Assembly (NCBI GenBank): GCA_934219025.1 | Contig: CAKQDG010000022.1 | Location: forward strand, 1-26,991 | Source: an uncultured Prevotella sp. | GTDB taxonomy: Bacteria > Bacteroidota > Bacteroidia > Bacteroidales > Bacteroidaceae | Direction of reading: 5' to 3' | DNA length: 26,991 nucleotides | Shown: positions 15,934 to 23,430 of the stretch, one piece after another | How the letters are laid out: each line of letters starts with the position of its first letter | Numbering within the stretch: the stretch's first letter is position 1 | The notes under the pieces: generated by a model | The model's database searches: none | Told to the model about the DNA's origin: nothing | The model's input: only the letters and a program-made list of their open reading frames with translations | Made by a program: the position numbers and the translations under genes

Positions 15934-17484
15934 GTGGCAATAAAGAAAAGACCAGTTTCTCCGCGCCAAAAGATGATCAACCTGATGTATGTCGTCTTGA
16001 TGGCAATGCTTGCGATGAACGTTTCAACGCAGGTGCTCGACGGATTCTCTATTGTTGACGAGAGTCTTCAGCGCACCACCGACAATGCCGTGCAGGAGAA
16101 TAAAAACATATATAGCGATTTCGAGGCGCAGATGAAAAGCAACCCCGAAAAAGTGCGCGAGTGGTTTGAAAAAGCCACTGCCGTGAAGCGCATGAGCGAC
16201 TCTCTGTATGATTTCGCCCAGGAGCTGAAAGTGGAAATCGTGCGCGAAGCCGATGGCGCCGACGGCGATATACACAATATCGACAGAAAAGAAGACCTTG
16301 AGGCTGCAAGTCATGTGATGCTTGCGCCTGGAACAGGAAAAGGAAAAAAACTTTTTGATGCCATTAACTCTTTCCGCGAACGTATACTGACGATGGTTGC
16401 CGATGAGCACCAAAAGAAAATCATTGCAAGCAACCTTACCACAAAACTGCCGAAGAATGCCAAGGCTATGGGCAAAAACTGGCAGGAATATATGTTCGAG
16501 GATATGCCTGTGGCTGCTGCCGTAACGCTTCTCACCAAATTGCAGAGTGATGTGCGCTATGCAGAAGGCGAAGTGCTTCACACGCTCGTTTCGAATATCG
16601 ACATGAAGGATATTCGTGTGAACAAGCTCAGCGCATTTGTAATTCCCAATGCTCAGACTATCGTTCGCGGCGACAAATTCTCGGCACAGATAGTGATGGC
16701 GGCTGTGGATACCACTCAGCAACCTAAAATCTTTATCGGGGGCAGACAGATGAACCTGCGTAACAATACATACGAGATTGTTACCGGAAAAACCGGCGAC
16801 TTCAACCTTACCGGATATATCACGATGCAAAACGGAAAGGGCGACGTGATTCGGCGCGACTTCTCGCAGAAATACACTGTGGTTGATCCGAGTGCCACGG
16901 TTTCTGCCGACTTGATGAACGTGCTTTATGCCGGATATTCAAATCCTATAAGCATAAGTATCCCTGGCGTGCCGCTCAACAAGGTTTCGGCTACTATGAG
17001 TGGAGGAACCTTGCAGCCTGTAGGCCCCGGCAAATACATTGCCCGTCCGTCGGCTGTGGGAAAAGACATAACAATCAGCGTGTTGTCGCTTTCCACCGGA
17101 CAGGCTCGGCAAGTGGGACAGTTCACGTTCCATGTGCGCAAACTTCCTGACCCTACGGCATATATCGCTATCGGAACGAACCGTTATCGTGGTGGCGGAC
17201 TTGCCAAAGCTTCGCTTATGGGAGTGGACGGCGTGAAGGCAGCCATCGACGACGGACTGCTCGACATTCAGTTCAAGGTGTTGAGCTTCGAAACGGTGTT
17301 CTTCGACAATATGGGTAATGCCGTGCCTATGGCATCTGCCGGTGCTCACTTCTCGCAGCGCCAGAAAGAAGCATTCCGCGGACTTTCGCGCAACCGACGT
17401 TTCTACATTAGCCGTGTAACGGCAGTAGGTCCCGACGGAATAACCAGAACGTTGCCTGCTTCAATGGAGGTAATAGTGAAATAA
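15934..17484 (+). CDS. gldM: T9SS motor/periplasmic shaft protein GldM/PorM
   Basis: 516 residues from a GTG start; the alternatives downstream would remove the conserved N-terminus. The start MAIKKRPVSPRQKMINLMYVV-type segment gives a cytoplasmic basic tail and one membrane helix (~16-35), then a long periplasmic region. D1 is mostly alpha-helical (~36-215; MSDSLYDFAQELK); D2-D4 are beta-rich (VIPNAQTIVRGDKFSAQI; GVPLNKVSATMSG; VRKLPDPTAYIA), and the chain ends in MEVIVK. GldM dimers reach from the motor to the GldK/GldN ring. It stands 138 bases after gldL, an unusually long gap in this block, filled with repeats. Confidence 0.95.
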   Translation: MAIKKRPVSPRQKMINLMYVVLMAMLAMNVSTQVLDGFSIVDESLQRTTDNAVQENKNIYSDFEAQMKSNPEKVREWFEKATAVKRMSDSLYDFAQELKVEIVREADGADGDIHNIDRKEDLEAASHVMLAPGTGKGKKLFDAINSFRERILTMVADEHQKKIIASNLTTKLPKNAKAMGKNWQEYMFEDMPVAAAVTLLTKLQSDVRYAEGEVLHTLVSNIDMKDIRVNKLSAFVIPNAQTIVRGDKFSAQIVMAAVDTTQQPKIFIGGRQMNLRNNTYEIVTGKTGDFNLTGYITMQNGKGDVIRRDFSQKYTVVDPSATVSADLMNVLYAGYSNPISISIPGVPLNKVSATMSGGTLQPVGPGKYIARPSAVGKDITISVLSLSTGQARQVGQFTFHVRKLPDPTAYIAIGTNRYRGGGLAKASLMGVDGVKAAIDDGLLDIQFKVLSFETVFFDNMGNAVPMASAGAHFSQRQKEAFRGLSRNRRFYISRVTAVGPDGITRTLPASMEVIVK

Positions 17485-17508
17485 ATAGTAACGAAAACAA
17501 CATACAAG

Positions 17509-18567
17509 ATGAAAAAAATATTGCTGATAATATTTGCGGCTTGTCTCTCAGGCACTGTTTGTGCCCAGCCTGCCGCACGCCGCCAGCAGCAAGCCAACAA
17601 GCAGTCTGCGTCTAATGCGCAGAACATCACAACGCGCGCCCTCATCTCTTATCCTTCGGCAGCAAAGATGGAAGAGGATGTGGTATGGCGTCGTGACATC
17701 TATCGCACGATAAACCTTGAAGAGGATGCAAATGCCGGACTGTACTATCCTGTTGAGGCTGTTGGCTCGCAAATGAACCTCTTCACGTATCTGTTCAAAC
17801 TGATGATGCGCGGAAAGATAAACTGCTACGAGTATCGTCTTGACGGGAACGAGGTGTTTAATGATGCTTCGAAAATCAAGCCGCTTGCTTTCCTCGACAA
17901 TTATCATATATATTACGAAAAGAAGGGCAACGGCATTAATATCGACAATAGCGACATCCCGTCAAAGGAGGTCAAGTCGTATTACGTTAAGGAGTGTGCC
18001 TACTATGACCAGCGCACGGCAACATTCCATACCAAGGTTATCGCCCTCTGTCCGATAATGTCGCGCGAAGACGACTTTGGCGACGCTCCGCAGACATACC
18101 CTCTGTTTTGGGTGAAATACGATGATGTGGCTCCCTATCTGAGCAAGCAAATCATTATGACGAGCGACTTGAACAATGCTGCCACAATGACTCTTGACGA
18201 CTATTTCACGAAAAACATGTATCGTGGAAAGATATACAAGACGACAAATATGCTTGGCAAGACACTTGCCCAGTATTGCAAGACGGATTCTGCCATGACG
18301 AAGGAGCAAAAACGCATTGAGGGCGAGCTTGTTGCCTTTGAAAAGAACCTTTGGGGCAATCAGCAGCTGAAAGACTCTCTCGACAGTGTTGCCAAGGCGC
18401 AGCAGGATGTGAAGGGCAAGAAGAAAGTGCGCCGCAACCGTCGTGCCGGAGGCTCCTCTTCTTCTTCGGCAGCGAGTGTGAGCAAGAAGTCGCGTCGTTC
18501 GTCTTCGTCAGCATCATCGGGTGGTTCATCATCAGCAAGAGTCTCGGTGCGCCGTCAGCGTCATTAA
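17509..18567 (+). CDS. gldN: T9SS ring protein GldN/PorN
   Basis: 352 residues with a signal peptide (KKILLIIFAACLSGTVCAQ). The conserved core begins after a Gln-rich linker: DVVWRRDIYRTINLEEDANAGLYYP (written here only in part as WRRDIYRTI and NAGLYYP), then LFKLMMRGKI, YEYRLDG, CPIMSRED and PLFWVKYDD, all typical of GldN. It pairs with GldK/PorK in the periplasmic ring. The last ~50 residues are unusual: repeated Ser runs alternating with Lys/Arg (KGKKKVRRNRRAGGSSSSS, then KKSRRSSSSAS, ending RVSVRRQRH). This tail is low-complexity and strongly basic. The gap from gldM is 24 bases, and it closes the core block. Confidence 0.93.
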   Translation: MKKILLIIFAACLSGTVCAQPAARRQQQANKQSASNAQNITTRALISYPSAAKMEEDVVWRRDIYRTINLEEDANAGLYYPVEAVGSQMNLFTYLFKLMMRGKINCYEYRLDGNEVFNDASKIKPLAFLDNYHIYYEKKGNGINIDNSDIPSKEVKSYYVKECAYYDQRTATFHTKVIALCPIMSREDDFGDAPQTYPLFWVKYDDVAPYLSKQIIMTSDLNNAATMTLDDYFTKNMYRGKIYKTTNMLGKTLAQYCKTDSAMTKEQKRIEGELVAFEKNLWGNQQLKDSLDSVAKAQQDVKGKKKVRRNRRAGGSSSSSAASVSKKSRRSSSSASSGGSSSARVSVRRQRH

Positions 18568-18655
18568 CGAATTCGCTCTTGTCTTCCTCCGAAGGGAAGG
18601 CAGGAGGTGGAAAATTAATATAAGTAATATTTTGAATAATTATTTTTTAACGCTT

Positions 18656-19282
18656 ATGAAAAAAATGTTTTCCCTTGCCCTTGTGGCATTAGGCTTGATG
18701 GCTGCAATGCCGTCAGAGGCTCAGATCAAGTTCGGTCTGAAAGGTGGTCTTAACATTACGGACATGTCGATGAGCAAGGAAGTGCTTGACGCTTCTAATC
18801 GTACAGGTTTCTTTATTGGTCCGTCTGTCAAGTTTACGCTTCCTATCGTGGGATTAGGAATTGATGCTGCAGCTCTCTACGACCAGCGTGAGGCTAAAGT
18901 GAAGTTTGATGCAGAGAATACTACAGGAACAGATGTCACATCGGCAAATGTCAAACAACAGGCAATTAATATTCCGATTAATCTGCGTTATAGTATTGGA
19001 CTTGGTGATCTTGCCGGAATATATTTTGCAGCAGGTCCTCAGTTCGGATTTAATGTCGGAGATAAAAAATTTGACATGCTTGGGGCTGACTATAAGTTGA
19101 AATCATCAAACTTGAGTGTCAATCTTGGTGCTGGCGTTACTTTAGTAAAGCATCTTGAGGTTGGTTTTAACTATAATATTTCTTGTGGAAAAACAGGTGA
19201 GGCAACTTGGAAGGAAGTTGGTAAACACATTTCCAATGGACGTTCCAACGCTTGGCAGATTTCTGCCGCCTATTATTTCTGA
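18656..19282 (+). CDS. Outer-membrane beta-barrel protein (PorT-like family)
   Basis: 208 residues from the ATG at 18656, which gives a clean signal peptide (KKMFSLALVALGLMAAMPSEAQ); a longer frame starting inside gldN lacks one. The mature protein is short and amphipathic: IKFGLKGGLNITDM, FFIGPSVKFTLP, GIDAAALYDQR, INIPINLRYSIG, FAAGPQFGFNVG, NLSVNLGAGVTL, VGFNYNISCG, and WQISAAYYF as the terminal strand ending in Phe. This matches the PF13568-type eight-strand barrel, often annotated PorT family. Whether it works with the T9SS is unknown; it lies 88 bases after gldN and has its own terminator after it. Codon use seems more AT-rich than in the gld genes. Confidence 0.88.
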   Translation: MKKMFSLALVALGLMAAMPSEAQIKFGLKGGLNITDMSMSKEVLDASNRTGFFIGPSVKFTLPIVGLGIDAAALYDQREAKVKFDAENTTGTDVTSANVKQQAINIPINLRYSIGLGDLAGIYFAAGPQFGFNVGDKKFDMLGADYKLKSSNLSVNLGAGVTLVKHLEVGFNYNISCGKTGEATWKEVGKHISNGRSNAWQISAAYYF

Positions 19283-19309
19283 TAAAGCATAGCTTTTTAG
19301 GTAAATACC

Positions 19310-19359
19310 GCTGCCCTGAATTCTCCGAGTGGAGATATTCGGGGCAGCTTTCTTTTTTA
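19310..19359 (+). terminator. Rho-independent terminator after the barrel gene
   Basis: GCTGCCCTGAATTCTCC (19310-19326) pairs with GGAGATATTCGGGGCAGC (19331-19348) with one bulge, then TTTCTTTTTTA. It ends the T9SS-region transcript. Confidence 0.85.
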
Positions 19360-19391
19360 TTGGTTTTTAATAAAAAAGTTTTTTTCGAATT

Positions 19392-19486
19392 TTACCCTCA
19401 CACCCTCACACTTTGAATTAAACCATTGATAATGAGGTGATTGCGTGGTGAGGGTAAGTGTGAGGGTAGGTGAGGGTAGAAGTGTG
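19392..19486. repeat. Inverted GTGAGGGT repeat cluster
   Basis: TTACCCTCACACCCTCACAC (19392-19411) is followed after ~36 bases by three GTGAGGGTA-type units (19448-19478) in the opposite sense. The arms can fold together. It resembles a REP-like intergenic repeat; it sits between the terminator and the gatC promoter. Confidence 0.7.
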
Positions 19487-19533
19487 AAAATGCTTGGGGT
19501 TGCACAACATGATTGCAGTTGCAAAATAAAAAA

Positions 19534-19565
19534 TTTGTTGTGTCGCTTTATTTTTGCTAACTTTG
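19534..19565 (+). promoter_or_regulatory. Promoter of the gatC-like/kduI cluster
   Basis: TTTG (19534-19537), 20 bases, then TAACTTTG (19558-19565): full match to the Bacteroidetes pattern, 50 bases before the first start codon. A leader of about 43 bases follows. No operator-like palindrome is evident. Confidence 0.75.
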
Positions 19566-19615
19566 CAAAAATATATTATGAATCTACTAACTAAGTAAAA
19601 AAAGAAATTGAAACA

Positions 19616-21001
19616 ATGGAACAGGTATTCAGTTACATTATCAGTCTGGGAGCAAGCGTGATGATGCCTATCATCTTCACGGTTATCGGACTATGTATAG
19701 GAATGAAATTTGGCAAAGCCCTCAAGTCGGGACTCTTTGTAGGTGTAGGTTTTGTAGGTCTGGGTGTTGTAACGGCATTGCTCACTACAAACTTCAACGA
19801 CCCGCTGAAAGGCATATCAGATATTTATCATCTGCAGTTGAGCGTTTTTGACATGGGTTGGCCGGCAGCAGCTGCCGTTGCCTATAACACTGCCGTGGGC
19901 GCACTCATCATTCCAATCTGCCTCGGTGTGAACTTCCTGATGCTCATCACAAAGACCACCCGCACGGTGAATATCGACCTGTGGAACTACTGGCACTTTG
20001 CGTTCATCGGAGCCGTGGCATATTTCGTGATGGGCGAGAGCCTCGTTTGGGGATATTTCGCAGCCATCGTGTGCTACATCATCACTTTGGTATGTGCCGA
20101 CCTCACGGCAGAGCGATTCCAGAAATACTACGACCTTGAGGGAATTTCCATCCCACAGCCGTTCTGCCAGAGCTTCATGCCGTTTGCCATTGTTATTGAC
20201 AAGTTGCTGAATCTTATCCCCGGCTTCTCAAAGCTCGATATCGATGCAGAGGGACTGAAAAAGAAATTCGGCGTGCTCGGCGAACCGCTTGTTCTCGGAG
20301 TAATCGTGGGTATGCTTATCGGTTGGGCAGCAAAGCTCGACATAAAGAAAATACTGTTCCTCGGTGTTACCATGGGAGCCGTGATGGAGCTCATCCCGCG
20401 TATCACCTCGCTCTTTATCGAGGGACTGAAACCAATCTCGGAGAAGACACAGGAGTTGGTAAAGAAGAAATTCAACGGCAAGAAGGTGCATATCGGTATG
20501 AGTCCGGCACTCGTTATCGGACACCCTACAACGCTCGTTGTTTCAATCATCCTTATCCCTGTAATTCTCGCGTTGGCAGTATTCCTGCCCGGCAACCAGT
20601 TCTTGCCTTTGGCATCGCTCGCCGGCATGTTCTACCTGTTCCCAATGGTGCTGCCGTTTACCAAGGGTAATGTGGTGAAGACACTTGTAGTAGGACTTGT
20701 GGCTCTGATTATAGGATTGTATTTCGTTACCGACATGGCACCCGATTTCACAATGGCAGCCCAGCACGTGTTTGAGGCAACAGGCGACAAGGCAGCCGAG
20801 ATACCGCAGGGATTCTCAGGCGGTGCCCTCGACTTTGCATCTTCGCTTTTCGGTTGGCTCATCTACCGCGGCGTGAAGCTCGAATATATCGGTATGGGAG
20901 TGCTTGCCATCGTCACCCTCGCCCTGATGTTTATCAACAACAGACGGATCGTGAAGGAGGAGAGAATGGCAAATTCCGTAAGCAAAGAAAATAATGACTA
21001 A
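19616..21001 (+). CDS. gatC: GatC-like PTS permease (galactitol IIC family), orphan
   Basis: 461 residues with 10-12 hydrophobic segments from the N-terminus (YIISLGASVMMPIIFTVIG) to the C-terminus (YIGMGVLAIVTLALMFI). Motifs characteristic of the GatC/SgcC group include FDMGWPAAAAVAYNT and NFLMLITKTTRTVNIDLWNYWH, plus FIEGLKPISE. In enterobacteria IIC works with IIA and IIB proteins that phosphorylate the sugar during uptake. No IIA, IIB, EI or HPr gene lies in the window, and the protein is not fused to such a domain. I infer that here it may be a secondary transporter. It is first in a transcript with two very small membrane proteins and the exported KduI, which points to a uronate or related sugar acid as substrate. 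The substrate is not proven, and the gene name refers to homology only. Confidence 0.88.
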   Translation: MEQVFSYIISLGASVMMPIIFTVIGLCIGMKFGKALKSGLFVGVGFVGLGVVTALLTTNFNDPLKGISDIYHLQLSVFDMGWPAAAAVAYNTAVGALIIPICLGVNFLMLITKTTRTVNIDLWNYWHFAFIGAVAYFVMGESLVWGYFAAIVCYIITLVCADLTAERFQKYYDLEGISIPQPFCQSFMPFAIVIDKLLNLIPGFSKLDIDAEGLKKKFGVLGEPLVLGVIVGMLIGWAAKLDIKKILFLGVTMGAVMELIPRITSLFIEGLKPISEKTQELVKKKFNGKKVHIGMSPALVIGHPTTLVVSIILIPVILALAVFLPGNQFLPLASLAGMFYLFPMVLPFTKGNVVKTLVVGLVALIIGLYFVTDMAPDFTMAAQHVFEATGDKAAEIPQGFSGGALDFASSLFGWLIYRGVKLEYIGMGVLAIVTLALMFINNRRIVKEERMANSVSKENND

Positions 21002-21203
21002 AGAGGAGAAAGAACGGGTAAGGAAGGAGAAAATTGCTTCTTTTTTCTTTGATTTGGGGAAACTCACATTTGCTGCAGCCGTGTTGGGAGGCATGACCCC
21101 ATTGCTCTCAAAAAACAGTCTGCAGGATTGGTTAGGCGTATTTCTGGGAATTGTAGTAACAATAGTATTCGCAAAATTAGGTAATAACATTTTAAAGCAA
21201 TAG
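20994..21203 (+). CDS. Small membrane protein (DUF6722-like)
   Basis: 69 residues; the ATG overlaps the end of the permease gene by 8 bases, so translation is likely coupled. The N-terminus is highly charged (TKEEKERVRKEKI), followed by two hydrophobic segments (FFFDLGKLTFAAAVLGGM and WLGVFLGIVVTIVFAKLG). The FFFDLGKL motif followed by a GG-containing helix recalls DUF6722 proteins of Bacteroidales; that family label is from memory and moderately sure. The overlap with the permease and the position before kduI suggest a role as a permease partner; no catalytic residues are visible. Confidence 0.75.
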   Translation: MTKEEKERVRKEKIASFFFDLGKLTFAAAVLGGMTPLLSKNSLQDWLGVFLGIVVTIVFAKLGNNILKQ

Positions 21204-21206
21204 ATT

Positions 21207-21317
21207 ATGACAACTTTATCATTTTTCTTCATACTTTGCTTGATTTGGGGCGTAGGTATGCTTATATGGCTCGATACACCAAGTGGCAAGAGATGGCTTA
21301 ACGGCTCAGATAAATAA
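21207..21317 (+). CDS. 36-residue single-helix membrane microprotein
   Basis: MTTLSFFFILCLIWGVGMLI-type sequence: one membrane helix (~4-22) and a short polar tail ending RWLNGSDK. It starts three bases after the previous stop codon and ends 17 bases before kduI, so it is tightly packed in the cluster. Too short for automatic gene calling, but its spacing, clean helix and charged C-terminus support it. It may be a small subunit of the permease; this is inference. I know of no described family for certain. Confidence 0.62.
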   Translation: MTTLSFFFILCLIWGVGMLIWLDTPSGKRWLNGSDK

Positions 21318-21334
21318 CAATATAAAATATAATA

Positions 21335-22291
21335 ATGAAAAAAATAATCTTATCAGCAGCTCTTGCTGCAACAGCTGTTTGTGCCAACGCACAGACAGAC
21401 TACAAAATCCAGACGGCATGCAATCCGCAGGATGTGAAGACCTACGACACCAACCGTCTGCGCAGTGCTTTCACTATGGAGAATGTGATGGAGGCAAACA
21501 AGATCCACTTCACTTATTCTATGTACGACCGCGTTGTCTTCGGCGGCGCGATGCCTGTGGGCGAGGTGTTGAAACTCGAAACCATCGACCCGCTGAAGGC
21601 TCCATACTTCTGCTATAACCGCGAGCTGGGAATCATCAACACCAGCAAGGGAATAGGTGTCGTGACAGTAGACGGCAAGCAGTATGAACTGCACTTCAAG
21701 GATGCCCTCTATGTGGGCCGCGGCTCAAAGGATATCACCTTTGCCAGCAAGGATGCGCAGAATCCTGCAAAGTTCTATCTGAACTCTACAACAGCCCACA
21801 AGGCTTATCCAACGCAGATGATTGTTTGCAACGATGCAGCCCGTGCAAAGAAGCTGAAGTGCTTGAACTCCAACAGCTTCCATGCCGGAAAGATGGAGGA
21901 GAGCAACGACCGCATTATCAACCAGCTCATCGTGAACAACGTGTTGTCAGAGAAGAACGGCGGTAAGGGCGGTCCGTGCCAGCTCCAGATGGGCTTGACA
22001 GAGCTTGCTCCAGGTTCCGTTTGGAACACCATGCCGGCCCACACCCACGAGCGCCGCGTTGAGGCTTACTACTATTTCAATCTGCCCGAGGGCAACACCA
22101 TCGCCCACTTCATGGGTGAACCACAGGAGACCCGTGTGCTCTGGCTGCACAACGAGCAGGCTGTGATGTCGCCGGAGTGGAGCGTGCACTGCGCTTCAGC
22201 CACAAGCAACTACATGTTTGTATGGGGCATGGGCGGCGAGAACCTTGACTATGGCGACATGGACAAGATTCCGTATGTAGACATGAAGTAA
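21335..22291 (+). CDS. kduI: 5-keto-4-deoxyuronate isomerase with signal peptide
   Basis: KduI converts 4-deoxy-L-threo-5-hexosulose uronate, released from unsaturated pectin or glycosaminoglycan sugars, to 3-deoxy-D-glycero-2,5-hexodiulosonate. 318 residues; E. coli KduI has 278. The zinc site is complete: HTHERRVE gives His236, His238 and Glu243, and PEWSVH gives His285, with exactly the spacing of E. coli His196/His198/Glu203/His245. The conserved end ENLDYGDMD also fits. The unusual part is the N-terminus: [20 protein letters not shown] is a textbook type I signal peptide, and the conserved domain starts after it ([17 protein letters not shown]). The protein should be exported to the periplasm. 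The cupin fold is otherwise unaltered. It is last in the gatC-like transcript and is followed by a terminator. Confidence 0.95.
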   Translation: MKKIILSAALAATAVCANAQTDYKIQTACNPQDVKTYDTNRLRSAFTMENVMEANKIHFTYSMYDRVVFGGAMPVGEVLKLETIDPLKAPYFCYNRELGIINTSKGIGVVTVDGKQYELHFKDALYVGRGSKDITFASKDAQNPAKFYLNSTTAHKAYPTQMIVCNDAARAKKLKCLNSNSFHAGKMEESNDRIINQLIVNNVLSEKNGGKGGPCQLQMGLTELAPGSVWNTMPAHTHERRVEAYYYFNLPEGNTIAHFMGEPQETRVLWLHNEQAVMSPEWSVHCASATSNYMFVWGMGGENLDYGDMDKIPYVDMK

Positions 22292-22320
22292 AACTGAATA
22301 AAAGAAAAACAATGCAATTT

Positions 22321-22353
22321 AAGGTGGAAGCATCAACGGCTTCCGCCTTTTTT
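22321..22353 (+). terminator. Rho-independent terminator after kduI
   Basis: AAGGTGGAAGC (22321-22331) pairs with GCTTCCGCCTT (22339-22349) with one G-U pair, followed by a run of Ts. It lies 30 bases after the stop codon. Confidence 0.85.
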
Positions 22354-22716
22354 ATTTTCATGAAATTATTATGCAAATGGTTCATCTGATATTTTTAATA
22401 TGAGGAACAATATTTTTTGTCTTAATGGATGTTATATATTAGTTAAAAAATATTTCTCAAAAAGTTGAGCGACGCTTTTTTCAGCGAAAAGCATTGCTTT
22501 TCAAGGAGCAAAGCATTGCTTCTCTCCCCGAAAAGCATTGCTCCTCTCTAAGGGTAGAATTTTCGTTAGCATATTTTTACATTTGTCTTAGTCATAAAAA
22601 GCAAAGAGGTTATGTTGTTATGTTTCATCATTCAGCTTCCGGCTTTTAATGTTGCCCGGATTTGCAAAATAAGGTGAGTGTAAAAAATATATATACGAAA
22701 ATGTGCATCGTATTGA
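22354..22716. other. Gene-free, AT-rich region with hairpin repeats
   Basis: No gene is evident. The stretch holds TTTCTCAAAAAG and the AAGCATTGCTT cluster, then featureless AT-rich sequence leading into the decayed gene fragment. A TAnnTTTG-like promoter is not visible. Confidence 0.55.
22486..22543. repeat. Three AAGCATTGCTT hairpin motifs
   Basis: GAAAAGCATTGCTTTTC (22486-22502), AAGCATTGCTT (22511-22521) and AAGCATTGCTC (22533-22543) lie in tandem about 22 bases apart. The same motif occurs twice at 7419-7451, and both places share the preceding TTTCTCAAAAAG. Confidence 0.7.
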
Positions 22717-23290
22717 AAAAGCGGCAAACTGTATATCCTGAACAGCGGAAGTGAAATCCGGCTAACCAAGGAGAACAACTATACCTCTGATTTCTCCGTA
22801 TCCAGTGGCGGTTCAAACGGCATGGTGATGTATGTGGGGTATGCCATACAGACGGAAACGGCCGGAGTGTCGTTCAAATCAACAAACAACCAGCTGTATT
22901 ACGCCTACGACACCTATGTGGCCGATAAGTGGAGCCAGGACACGAACCTGCCGGGACTCGGCATAACTGAGGCGATGGCAGACAATGCCTACACGATTGT
23001 TCTTGACGACAACGTAACCACACTCGGACTGTGGGTAGACAAGTCTGAGGAAAACCTCTTTATGGTGGGTATGAACACCACGGCAGCGTCTGTTACAGTG
23101 CCGGGCAACATTACAATCAACGGAAGCGTTTTCTTATAATTTCTCGCGCAGCACCTACAAGGGCATGGGCTTCAAGCGAGTGCTCATCGGCGACGAGCAT
23201 CCGTCGTATCCCGAGTCGAGCCTCGACAGCGCATGGGTAATGCCTGGCAATAACGATGGGGAATTTCCGAGAGAGAACTTGTTCTCGTAA
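22717..23290 (+). pseudogene. Remnant of a secreted or surface protein, frameshifted
   Basis: The frame opens after a TGA at 22714 and reads KSGKLYILNSGSEIRLTK, then a beta-rich stretch (SFKSTNNQLYYAYDTYVADK, LDDNVTTLGLWVDKSEENLF, VTVPGNITINGSVFL) before a stop at 23137. The +1 frame then continues in protein-like style: YNFSRSTYKGMGFKRVLIG and DEHPSYPESSLDSAWVMPG, to a stop at 23288. Removing one T from the TTTT run at 23129-23132 would join them as INGSVSYNFSRS. No start codon, signal peptide or upstream part is visible (the ATG at 22822 lies inside the domain), so this is a 5'-truncated and frameshifted fragment. The last few codons lie in dispersed repeat R1. I do not recognise the family; the beta-rich pattern suggests a C-terminal domain of an extracellular protein. 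Confidence 0.65.
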
Positions 23291-23419
23291 GGAAATACGA
23301 CAATACGCCGGTAAGCCCGAGGAACGAGGGCTTTACTTGTCTGAGGGTGTTTTATGGGTTTTCGTCTAAAAAACACATTTGCCACTTCCGATAATAAATA
23401 CTATCACTCCAAATATCGG
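23273..23419 (+). repeat. Dispersed repeat R1, copy C
   Basis: The GAGAACTTGTTCTC hairpin begins at 23273, followed by a block like the reverse complement of 6827-6925 (~85% by eye), GTTTTCGTCTAAAA (the 23 bases 23349-23371 match 6827-6849 exactly as a reverse complement), and the GATAATAAATACTATCACTCC tail, reported here only in part. It overlaps the end of the gene remnant and stops just before the MscS gene. Confidence 0.75.
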
Positions 23420-23430
23420 ATGAACCGGAC

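Noticed and set aside
18521..18655. Barrel protein starting inside gldN
   Set aside because: The extra residues lack a signal peptide and overlap gldN; the ATG at 18656 gives a normal signal peptide.
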